Source: Synanceia verrucosa (Eukaryota > Chordata > Actinopteri > Perciformes > Synanceiidae). Taken from it: DNA of 64,000 bases. Location of the stretch: NCBI GenBank assembly GCA_029721515.1, contig CM056563.1, positions 19,907,954 through 19,971,953 of the forward strand, in the 5' to 3' direction. The position numbers and the translations under genes were made by a program. Shown here piece after piece: positions 20,000 through 32,000 of the stretch (positions within the stretch are counted from its first letter, which is position 1; the number at the start of each line of letters is the position of its first letter). A model generated the notes under the pieces. It was given only the letters and a program-made list of their open reading frames with translations. It was not told where the DNA came from and made no database searches.

Positions 20000-21840
20000 T
20001 TAAAAAAAAAATAACCATTCAAATATTATCATATTTATATTTAAAATAAAAAAACATAGTGTTAATCTTACAGGCAACGGAAGTATCCGAGTCATGGTGG
20101 GTTTGACATTTTAAACGAGGCAAGGCTGGATTACCAACAGGCAAAGTGGGCAACTGCCTTGGGGCCCTAAAAGCTCACAACCTTTCTGTGTCATCTTTGC
20201 TAATTTAATTGAAAATGTGTGTAGTAGTATGCACATATAAAAAAATGACAATGGCCTTTATAGCCTAGTAGTTACTACTTTACTTGGTAATATTTTAAGT
20301 CCCTGTATGGAATGCTGTAATGTACTAAAATCTAATTTTAAGAGCTTCCTTATGTCACCGCATAATTGCAAATTAATGGGTTTAATCAAATGACTACAAC
20401 AAAACTGGCAGATAAATTACTGGAAAAAAAAGTTATAACACAGATAAAATGTGATAAAACTTTATAATGGGGGAAATTGTAGCACAACAATTTTTTTATT
20501 GTGTATAAAATATATACACAATAAAGGTTATCAATAACAAAACACAGATGTACACAATGTGAGAAATTTAAACATGTTAACAGTAAAGTGCATATTCAAA
20601 ATATACATTAGATCCAATACCAAAAGTAAGAAGCTAATGATGAGTAAATAAACAGGTTGACGGTAAGGTGCAATTCCAAACAGGGCGTCTGGTGTCGCCT
20701 CGGTACCCCGAGTGTCTGCTGTCTATGGTGGAGTTTTATTGTCACACTTGAAAGTGGGCAATCAGCAGTCTTCAAATGAGTTTCAGACTGTGACAGCAAT
20801 AGTCTCTCACTTACAGCTGCGTGTGACACCTTAATGTGAGTGATTTAATCTCATCGTTCCAATCAGGGCCAATGTGTTTTAATACATTTTCTGATATGCT
20901 TAGTACACAGAGTCCTTGCTGATTAAGCTTCTACCATTTGCAATTACATTTATATTTGCTGAGGCATCAAGGTCAATACTGCACCTCCAGATAAGACTTT
21001 GATACACATTAACTGAATACAGACATGATAATAAACAGCTAAGAAGACAGACTCTCAAACTACTTTTCTTTTGTACCTAATGAGTGAGCATCTCTTATTG
21101 GTCTCAAATCTCAAGTCACAAGGTGAAGTAGGAAACAGTTCAGTTTGACTTGGAATCAGTATAGCAAACACTGGGATACTATAAACTGATCATACATTTA
21201 TACATAAATTAGTTGTAGAAGGAGTATACAGTCACAGGCAGTTTAATTTTTACTTCATAAAGTGAGCCAAATTGACAGCAAGTTAACAGTGGTAACTGGA
21301 GTCAAACTTCACACACCTGATTTTCTGGTTCTGGATTTGTGTTGCTTTAGGGCCTTATATTACAAAACAAAAAAAACCCAAATGCTCTCAAATTATCAGT
21401 GTTGACTGGTGGGAAACTCATTTTAAGAAGTGACCCTGAAATGTGACAAAATTAGCTATTGGATGGAGTGTGTATCTACTACATAATTACATGGAAATAA
21501 GATCAGTGTGATACAATTTACATATAACACGAATTTTAAAGACGTCATAATGGTACTACTTGCATATATATTATTGTATGTATTATTTGTATTGTGGTAT
21601 TGAACTGTTGTGCTGCTTTCGAAATTTCAACTGGAACGCCCCCCCGAAGTCGGATTTCCGACTCGGAAAATCGGGCGAACCTGACCAACCCGGATTTGAC
21701 CACAACGTCATAATCCAAGATGGTAGCGCTCTGGATTAGCACCGTGCAGCATTATACGTTACAGCCTACAGTAAAGTCAAACGTTTTTCCCACACATAAT
21801 TACGTTGGAGAACAAACACACACCCTCCACGTTTTCTTTG
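20000..21840. other. AT-rich intergenic DNA, no gene seen
   Basis: No exon-like frame. A stretch near 20126-20175 (GGATTACCAACAGGCAAAG..TTGGGGCCCT) resembles a common degenerate fish repeat. The GC-rich bit at 21637-21735 with TCGGATTTCCGA and CCAAGATGG also has repeat-like texture. Confidence 0.4.
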
Positions 21841-21846
21841 TGCCTA

Positions 21847-22092
21847 TCACTTGTGTTTGAGGACCTCATATTGCTGCATTAGCTTTCTGTATTCCGACAG
21901 CGCAAGCACAACAAACTTTTCATTGGAAGCGTCCATCTTGGTTTTTCCGCTGTACAAGGAACGCCGTGTGTTCCTCAGTGTGATGACGTAATATGACGAG
22001 GTGCCGTCCTGGATGTTGATTGGATTCGCCGCCAAAGCGAGGGGCGTGGTCAATAAGAAACAAGGAAGTGCCATTTCTAGCAAGAATAACAA
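21847..22092 (-). CDS. unrecognised short ORF, 81 codons
   Basis: An open frame on the minus strand in the divergent cdk12-fbxl20 gap. Its second half, from an internal Met in the context AAGATGG, reads MDASNEKFVVLALSEYRKL and has ordinary protein composition. I do not recognise it. It could be a chance ORF, a transposon remnant or a lineage-specific gene; no splice or polyadenylation context decides. Confidence 0.2.
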   Translation of the reverse strand: MLFLLEMALPCFLLTTPLALAANPINIQDGTSSYYVITLRNTRRSLYSGKTKMDASNEKFVVLALSEYRKLMQQYEVLKHK

Positions 22093-22892
22093 AGTTATAT
22101 GCTTGCGACCAATACATGCTACAGAATATAGCTTAGTTAATAAGCATTTAAACTGTTAATGTGCCACAAGAGGACAAACTCTCCGATTCTGTACATTATA
22201 GTACACGAAAAGCTTAGACCCACACTATGACAAGGCCTTAAAGTGGAAATCATTCATAGCGTATTAGACATAAATAGCCTAAAATAAACTATTTGTTATT
22301 TCAAGTCGGCTTTATAGGGCAAGGTGTAAACATCGTCTGTTATAGTGCAGTCTAAATGGTGTCAAAATCTACCACCACCTGGGATCAAACTTTTAATAAA
22401 ATAAATTTTCTACTATCTAGCCCTGAACCCTGATCCCTCTTGTCAGGTATTTGTGCTACGTGGGCTGTCAAAAGGTTGACACCCCACTTCGACAGGCCTG
22501 TTATTTATCTTAGCTGCTGGGCCCGCATTGCGAGGTTTGGTTAAAGGGGCAGCCAACAAAGTAAGTAGCCTAAAGGCAGCCTATTTATGTGTTTGGGAAA
22601 CGCATGCCTCAGAGAAATGTCATTGTAGGTGTTAATTTTAAGTGATGGTAGGCGTACTAGCTCGATTTTAGGTTGCTAGGTCCTGTTCCTGTCGGGCTAT
22701 TGTGTAGATGGATGGAAAGCTGTATAGGGAGGAGGAGGAGGTGAGGGCGAAACGAGCAGATAAGAGAACAGGCTTACTGGCCGACTGCTGTCTGTAGCTC
22801 ATGTTTTATCAGAAACAAGAGCTCTTGCCGTTTATTTTACAGGCCATAAAACAACGACACAACACCCCAGGAGCTACCGAGAGGACGGTAGC

Positions 22893-22976
22893 ATGATAGT
22901 CGTGGAGGGGAATCGACAGGAAGAGGGCCCGTATCTGCATTTCACTTCGCCTACACCGAATTCATTGAGTCGGTAA
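22893..22976 (+). CDS. upstream ORF in the presumed fbxl20 leader
   Basis: An ATG at 22893 opens 27 codons and stops at 22976, twelve bases before the fbxl20 start. It ends before the main ATG, so it could restrain translation by reinitiation or stalling. It matters only if the transcript starts upstream of 22893, which I infer because no better start is visible. The peptide resembles nothing I know. Confidence 0.4.
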   Translation: MIVVEGNRQEEGPYLHFTSPTPNSLSR

Positions 22977-22988
22977 CCAGCGTCCGAC

Positions 22989-23030
22989 ATGGGGAAGGAG
23001 GTAAACGGTGTTTCGCGGAGCCGGTTTGAG
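22989..23030 (+). CDS. fbxl20: fbxl20 exon 1
   Basis: MGKEVNGVSRSRFE, then donor GAG|GTGAGT. ATG context GACATGG has a purine at -3 and G at +4. It matches the 14-residue first coding exon of the long FBXL20 form. Confidence 0.93.
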
Positions 23031-26000
23031 GTGAGTACACCATGAATATTACCTGACAGTCGCTGACACACATTCAACGTAGCTGTTAAACACGTTAGGA
23101 TAGGGGCTTGCTTGGTGGCTGTAGCTGTATTTATTGTAAAACTGCGTTTATGGTGATGCAGCTTCCGCAGTCAATGTTTGGGATTAGGTCTGTTGTTTTG
23201 TTCAACTACACAACGTTAGCTTACAGGCATGACATGCTACATTGTTGAAGGCACAAGTCGGAGGTTTGCATTCAAGCTTAATGTGCTGTTTACCAATAAA
23301 CTGAGGGGGTTTTAAAGGTTCTAACATGTTATGCTCGTCTCCCATTGCGCCGTCAAAACAAAGACACAGGCTACACAGAGCACGCCGAAGACAGCGCCTG
23401 CACTAACATATTTAGGCTACTGGGAAAGTGAAAATGTTCGTTAATTGATTAAGGAGTCGTTGTTTTATTGTACTAATATCTGCCCGGTTGTGCTATTTAT
23501 ACGACTTTTTAGGGGACTGTTGTGCTCATGGCCGCTGCGGTTGTGGGGCCTCGGGTTGTGACTGCTACATGCACCCCTTGTTAGCATAAAAACTATCAAC
23601 AAATAGGCCCCAAGCTGCCACCAGTGTTAGCACACAACAGCCTGTACAGATAAGAGAAAGGCCACATGTACTGTACACACGTTAATTACAGCTCTGTTGT
23701 ATTGGTAGCAAATTACCATTGTGTAAACTTTGTGTCGCAGACGCAAGCGTAGCTGAATTTATTTTGGTGAAAACGTCTGCTCAGACGGTTTGTATCCGGC
23801 CGGTGACATTGGGCCGTGTAGGCTGAGCACTTGGTGTTGTTTAATCCCCAGATAGCGTGGGATTTGTGTGTGGTTTTATTTATTTTTAACGGTGCAACAG
23901 CTGACGACTCAGAAGATTCAGGCCGTTACCTTCTGGCCCGACAGCTGCAGTGGAGCTACTGGGTCAAGCTAACGGTTCTGAGCTGGGAGGAAGCCGGAAG
24001 TTGTGCAGGGTTGAATTCAAAATAAAAGTTGGACTTTTTTTTGAGGTCTTCTGTTGTTGAAGATTCAAAGTGTTTGTTATCATATGAACAGTAAGGAAAC
24101 ATGTTTTCATGTACAATGAAATCCTTCCATAAAGGACTCTGAGCAGTAAATCAAAGTGTAAGGTAAAAGATCTATAATAAGACAGCTAAAAGGCAAATAA
24201 GGCAGCAGTGTGATAAAATTCAATAATATTGTAATATAATAATATAGAAAAAATACATAGACTGTGGGGAGTAACCATCATTTATTTTCACTTAATATCA
24301 CTTAATTTTTTGACGCCAGGTCAAATTCCTCGTGTGTGTAAGTTTACTTGGTAATAAAGCTCTTCGTTCTTGCAAAAATGCTGTGAGAAGGGGTATCTTT
24401 GGACACAATGGTCTATCGTTTTTAGTTTAAATGGGATTCATCCAAAGCGATATCATTGTAGCCTACATTTCCATTTAATTTTTTTTTATATATTTTTTTT
24501 AACAAAGCTACAGCCATCTTCTTGACCCAATATCTGTAGTACGAGGCCACTGTAAGCCCACTCAATTTGTCCTATATGCCTGTATAAGTAGTACTACTCA
24601 GTTATTTTTAAGAGCTGACAATGATGGTAGTCATTTTGTTGAAGAATGGTCAGTGAAATTTAAAACCACCATGATGGATGTGGCACAGTTGAGTCTAGCT
24701 TATGGCCTGTTTATTATATATGGGTCATTATGATGTTAATATGTAGGAGGCCTTTACTGTAAACCAATCTTTGACATTTTGAAGTTAAGTGTGCTGTCAT
24801 TATTTTGTTACAAGTGAGAATAAAATGTGTGTTTTGCTTAGTTTATTTATCAGTGACATTGCTGATTTTTACAATTAACCTCCGGCATTGATAGACTGAT
24901 AGGGATATGGTGTAAAACACAGTACAAACTATTCTGTTCTCACTGTAGCCCAGAGTTAGCCCAGAAGGCTGATTGTAAAAAGCCAGAGATTTAAGATAAA
25001 AAGTCGCTTCAGGTTGTCTTAGCCCATGGCCTACATTGTGAGGGAGTTTTACTTTGACAGGCATTTCCAGAAGCTCCTCTTGTACTGTGTGTGGCTTTAC
25101 TGCTCTGCAGTAGATACTGATCTGTTGTATACCAGCCTGAAACAAAAGACTACAGCCCTCTGAAAAAGTAGACATCCATACATGATCTGTAATTCAGTTT
25201 TCCAGTTAAAATGCAAAATGTAAATAATAACCTTATACGTGACTGGCAATTACTACTTACTGTATGTTATCACTACTTGATGAATTAATCTACATGGATG
25301 TGGACTAAATATATGAACTAAATTCAGCCACTGATTTAGTGTCCTCTCATAGTTTAAATAACAGATAAACCGAGATGAATTTAATCTGAGCATCAGGCTT
25401 TTTTTTTCAGGAAACAACAAAATAAGTGTTTTTCTAAAAATAATATGATGCTCTCTAGCTGGAGGTTACAGCTCGCCCAGCTTTTTACCTCCTGCCAGGC
25501 CTGCTTCTCTGGCTATAGCTGACCAGTGGAGAAAACATAATGCTCACATTCATGCAGCATCAGGTTCATTTTATGTTAGATTACAAAAGGGGACAGTGTA
25601 AGCTCGTTGACCATGTGCATCTGGTTCTTTGGAAATAGCCCTGGATTATTTGGCCAGAAAGTAGCGCTGTGGCGGACGAGCTGTCAGAATCAGTTTGCCC
25701 CAAATCCAAACACAAAATGTCCGTCCCTTCTTACTCCCTGAAAATTTGTACATGTCTGCTCTGGCAGGTCGCCTCTGCATGTGGAGTTTGTATGTTTATC
25801 AGAGAGGCTTTGACCAGGCAGACCTGTCAATTTGTCTCTGTGAGCTGATGAATATTTGTTTAAGTGTATTAACTGTCAAGTCAACATTTTAAGCTATTGG
25901 CAGTGTGATTTTAGGACAGGCACGTGGATTGTTTCTTTTGTCTGAACACAATAAATAACGATTTCTGTTTTCATCACTGATTCCTCATATTTGCACCTAT

Positions 26001-29000
26001 AAGGACGTGCAAATTCCTTGTTGATCTTGTCAGAGATGTTTGCTTCTCACAAATAGCTTGTACAATTTTTATTTACATACTAAAGCCCCCCACCCCTCAA
26101 TTACCCTGTCCCTGATGTAGATTTATCTTTCTTAATCTATGGAGAAACATGGATCTGGCTTGTTGTGACTGAGTGAATGCACCCCCCATGCCATCGTATT
26201 GTAACCCTGGAGTACCGAATTGATACGTGTGAGTGTTAATACATGCTAATTTATTGTCTCTTTGTGTACTGAGGATTTTTCTCTGGATTATAGGCGAGTA
26301 TTTGCGCTCACATAGTGCACAGTTGAATCTAGATCATGTTGTCTGTGAGTCACAAAAGATATATTGTAATTAATTCCAGTGTACATGCTGATGTTGTTGT
26401 CAGTTCAACAGTGTTGAGAACACAGGAAGTAAGGGCAGAACATGAACAGAAAAGGTAACATAACATGTAAGCAGGGGCCATCAAAGCTCTGTAGTCGACA
26501 GTACAAAGTCCTGTCCTGCTGATTTTGCTCAGAAGATCCAAATTCCAGTCTCCTGTGCTGCTTTTATCTTCTTGTCACCCCGGTGTTTTCCAAGACTTGA
26601 CATTGAATCTATCTCCGCTGATGAGATTACGATCATTTATCCTTGTTTGTATGCTGAGGCCGTCCTTGAGAGAGATGAGTGGATAGAGGGGTGGGGCCCC
26701 AGCTATGTTAAAAACAGACTGCCTGGATTAATATTATCCTCTGCTTCCTTTCAGATGTTCACAAACAGTGACGAGGCAGTCATCAATAAGAAGCTGCCTA
26801 AGGAGCTGTTGCTACGGTGAGTGACCCCTCCAAACTCTCCCAATCAGCACATTTAATCATACACAAACACCCCCTCCCTCTACAACCCCCAGAGCACAGA
26901 CGCACATTGTGCATCCCACCCTCACCACCATATACTGTGCATTCACTTGCCCTTCAGCAAACATTCCCAGCAAACGAACCACCACGATGCAAGTGTCCCC
27001 CCTCGTTCCCCACCTACTCTGTTCCCCTAATGCTAAAACTGTAATTAAAAACAGATGCTTGAGGCTATAAAGCATTCAGACTGATTTCAGGCAACGACCA
27101 AAAAAAAAAAAAAAAAAGAGCGAGCCCCTGAGCAAACAGAAAATGAAGGCCATTACTCAAGCCTCGGCCTTGCCAGCCAAGCTGCCTGCGCTGCGGCTGC
27201 TGAGGCTGTGCTGCTCTGCCAGGTTCAGCGCCCTGATTTGTGAGGCTGGCAGGCTGCTGTGAGACTCACTGCATCCCCGCTTCAACCCTAACACAGCTTT
27301 GCTGCATTGAAGGGATCCTATAGTAAAGCTCTGAAGCTGGTTGCGTGTCTTTGTCGCCAGGACACTACTTTAAGTAAACACATCTATCTTGCAAACAGAG
27401 TAAACACACATCTATCCTGGTGCCTGTAGTCAAAGACAATATTTGCTGATGTGCTACTCACACTCCTGTGTTGGGAGTGGAAGCAGAAGAAGGTTTGAGT
27501 CGGGCAGTTTAGTGTAAAAGAGGAAGCGTCTTGCAGCGGGGATCAGGGTCTCTAAACCGTCCCTGTCTGTCTTCCAGCATCTTCTCCTTTTTGGATGTGG
27601 TGACACTCTGTCGCTGTGCCCAGGTCTCACGGGTGAGTCTGTGTTCACAAGGTGTGTGTGTGTGTGTGAGCGTGTGTGTCTCTGTGTGTTTTTAGTGTGT
27701 GTGTGTGGTATGTTTGAGAACAAACTGGACCCTAAACGTTTGTGTCTCCCTCCCTGCCCTAGTCCTGGAATGTTCTGGCCTTGGACGGCAGCAACTGGCA
27801 ACGGATCGACCTCTTTGACTTTCAGAGGGACATTGAGGTGAGCAAACCTGATCGCCATCTACTTCATGTTTTACCCGTAGCTTTGATCTTAGCTGTGTGC
27901 CTTTCCCTGCCGTCACAGTGGTTCGTTTTCTTTGCAGGGCCGGGTGGTGGAGAACATCTCAAAGCGATGTGGAGGGTTCCTTCGGAAGCTGAGCCTGCGG
28001 GGATGCTTGGGCGTGGGTGACAGCGCCCTGAGGTGAGTTTGGCGAAGGCTTCAGCCTCGGAGAAATTCCAGTCGTACTTCACATCCTGCAGAGAGAGAGA
28101 GAGAGAGAGCAGCAAGTTCTGTCTGTTTTCTTTGTGCAGGACGTTCTCTCAGAACTGCAGGAACATCGAGCTGCTCAGTCTGAACGGCTGCACCAAGATC
28201 ACTGACAGGTACGTTAGTGCATTATTCTGGGATGTCAAGCACGTCATTGTGATGCTGCTTCTCCTCAAAAAGACTCATCGCCTTTCTCTTCTGCTGCAGC
28301 ACATGTAATAGCCTCAGTAAGTTCTGTCCGAAGCTGAAGCACCTGGACCTCGCCTCCTGTACCTCAATCACCAACCTGTCGCTCAAAGCTCTCAGGTGTG
28401 AATATACAACATTGTTATTCTTCAACACCTCAGATACAGCCTGTTATCCCTCGTTGCTTTCATCCTCTGCGGACTTAAAGTCAGTATCGGGAAGTTTTCT
28501 TCCATATTCAGTGGAAATTCTTAGTCAGCTGACACTGTTTACTCCGACAGATCTTCACAAACAACCACACAAAAGCACCACTTTAAATCATGTGTTCTCC
28601 AGAGTTGCGCTCATATTATTGCTAAAGAAAATTAGCTGCTTAGTCTGAGAGGAGGCAGCTCTACTTTTTTTCCTCTGTGTGATTACTTTCTTCTTCTTTC
28701 AGCATCTTTATTTTTCTTGCTTGTTTTCCACCGCTCATCTGTCCTTGTGTACATTTTTCTTGCCAGTGAGGGTTGTCCCCTGCTGGAGCAGCTCAACATC
28801 TCCTGGTGTGATCAGGTCACCAAGGATGGCATCCAGGCCCTGGTGCGCTGCTGTCCTGGACTCAAAGGCCTTTTCCTCAAGGGATGCACACAGGTATGCT
28901 TACAGAGGTGCAGACCTGCAGGGCTGACGGTGCAGGTGCTTAGGGTATTATTTTAATTCATTGTAACATTTAACTGGATAAATCTGAAAGCAATTTGTGC

Positions 29001-32000
29001 TTTATTCTTTTGGTTTGCTGTTCTTATTGCTCAACACAGCACTAGTAGGCACTGTTTGTGTGTTTCGTCACGGCAGCCCTCGCCTCTAACGACCAAGTTC
29101 CTCTTATTTTCATCCTGATAGCTGCATCACTTCCTGTACAACAGAGGTTGTTTCTGAGGAAATGTACACCAGACACTGTTTACAGCGAGTGTGAAACACC
29201 TTCACATTAGCACCATCCTGTTTTATCAACCGTCAGCTCTACAGTGTGAAAATACACACCACATTTATTTCAAAGAATAATGATGTGTTGCTAACATGTC
29301 ACACAACCCTTTATATCAGTGGCAAAAGAGGGATAATATGTTTATGTTTTTTTTATGGTTTAGTAAGATTCAGATGATGGTCTTTCCTCTGTCGATCTCT
29401 CCCACAGCTGGAGGACGAGGCACTGAAGCATATTGGGGCTCATTGTCCAGAGCTGATTACTCTCAACTTGCAGACATGCTCAGTAAGTAGAGTTAAAGCT
29501 TAACAAGGCCAGAGGATGAATGAAATGAATCTGAAAAAAGTGTTTTATGTTTAAATTGAATGTTTCTGTTGTTATAAAACCACTGTATGAACATGAACAC
29601 TGTTGATTACTTTAGTTGATGTGCACAGAGAACACATCGTGCTCTGGTACTCAGAGCTCATAGTGGATGCTAGTAGTCTGTAAAGCCAATTCACATAATA
29701 CATTTATTTTTTTCTCTGGCTTTACCTTTCGCCTCATTCCTCCCCACCTTAATACTTTCCTCTTCCTCCTTCGTGTCTCCATCTCCTCCACATCTCACAC
29801 CTCAGGAACTCATCGTATCATCTTGTCCCAGTTGTTCCTCCTCTTCCTTCTTTTCTTGCCTAGCTGTTCCTCCTCTGCCTCTTCTCGAGTGATACTCGAA
29901 ACAGAAATCACTCTCATTAGCTGGGTGTTAAGGCGCTGCATCAATATACGTCGTGTCATATGTTGATTGCTTCGAGTGGCAACCACAGGAATAGTTTGTA
30001 TGATTTCACACCTCACAGTGGATGTGGATTCAAGTGACAAAAGAAAGACAAATTTTGTCTCTCTCTCTGTGAGCAGCAGATCACAGATGAGGGCCTCATC
30101 ACAATTTGCCGGGGTTGTCACCGCCTGCAGTCTCTGTGTGTGTCAGGCTGTGCCAATATTACAGACGCCATCCTGCATGCTCTGGGACAGAACTGCCCTC
30201 GCCTCAGGTGAGTTTACACACCTGCACACACACATCTGACCTGAAGCTCTGGTTTGATTTGGTTTGGTTTGCCTGGTTAGTGTGGTTTGTTTGGGTGGTG
30301 TTAAAGCCGTCAGTCAAGCTCTGGTCCGGACTTAACACCTGAACCAAGACTGGATTTTGTGATAGGAGATTTGTGATTTTAGCATGATTTCAAAGGCTAA
30401 ACTATGAATTCTTGCTTCTGCTCTAATCTGATCAGGCAGCTCAGGAACCACTCTGACTGATTTCAGTTTAAACACCATATATAAGCATGTCATCACAGGC
30501 ATTTTCCCTAATTAACTCTTTGAGTTCAGCCATTTTAAAACAGAAAAGTGCCTTGTTCCAGTGGTTTTGCCCATTATGAGTCATTTTTAGGACCCACAGA
30601 ATATTTTGTACTTTGACTCTGAAAACACTGCTTGGCTCAATTGAAAGAGGAGACTATTTCATCATGACAAAAATGTTTGTTTTTTACCTTCTTCCATTCT
30701 TGTTTTATCAGAGGTAGAGTAGAGGCCACTCCCACCAAAATCACCACTTTTTGTCCAGAATCTTTTTGTGTGTTTTGCTCTCTAATCTCGATCGTCTCCA
30801 CTTCCTGCTTTGATCTCTGTGGCGTATATTGTCTCTTTATGCTCTGACTACATCTCCCAGAACCCCCAAATTACTCACAGGCTGCAGGAGACCATAATCG
30901 GTGACTGCCGAGAACACACGTTGACTTCGAAATACATCAGTGGTACTCAAAGAGCTAATTGGTCGACAGCTGTTAAAACAGCACTTTGTTAGTTTATTAA
31001 ATCCATTAAATAGTGTCTAATTTGGCATCTAACTAGAAAAGCACTCAGAGAGCGTAGACCGCAGCAGCAGCGATATTTTTTTTACTTAAAGTTATGTAAT
31101 GCTTTAAACCGGTTATTAATCGAAACATATCAGAAGAATTAGTGCTGCATAAAGTTCTGTCATTTGGAATTTTTAGTGAAATATATTTTAATTTGATTTC
31201 AAGAAGATTTTGTGATTGATTGAGAATCTAATACCTGACAAAAGTTGTTGAAACTTTGTTTCGGAGATTGTTCTGTAATGGGTCAAAACTCAGACAGATT
31301 TTTGATTTCTTGCAAACAAGATCTCAAGATTAATTTTTACATTGAATGGCTCACTGATGTCTTTTTCCATTATAAAATAATTATCATAAACCTTGATTAA
31401 TTGTTTAATCTTGCAGTAAAGTTTGAGTAATAATGGCGATAGTGGAGAGGAATATAAATGGGTCTTTCTGCTTAAAGTAACTCTGCTCCTCTTTTCCTCC
31501 TTGCAGAATATTAGAAGTGGCTCGTTGCTCTCAGCTCACAGATGTGGGCTTCACTACATTAGCAAGGGTGAGTTAGTCGTCCCGCTTACAGATTTAACTA
31601 TTTTGAAGGTGTCACATTCTCTTTTAGTCCCAGCACATCTTCAAAACGACATTGCAAGATTTCACTAACTACTTTCTCTCTTTTCTGCTGCAGAATTGTC
31701 ATGAGCTTGAGAAGATGGATTTAGAGGAATGTGTGCAGGTAAATAAATAATCAACACAAATAAATGAATGAATGAATGAATAAATAAATAGTTGTATGGA
31801 CAGTGCAGTTAAGAAGACATGCATCTGTTTGTGCTTTTTAAATTGCATCAGATCACAGATGGAACACTCATCCAACTGTCTATCCACTGCCCTCGTTTGC
31901 AAGTCCTGGTGAGTGTGTGGCTGCCACTGCTGGAGTAGCAGCACATCACAGCTTGTTCCAGCAGACGGTTGAGTAATGGAGGTCCTGTGTCGCTACTCCT

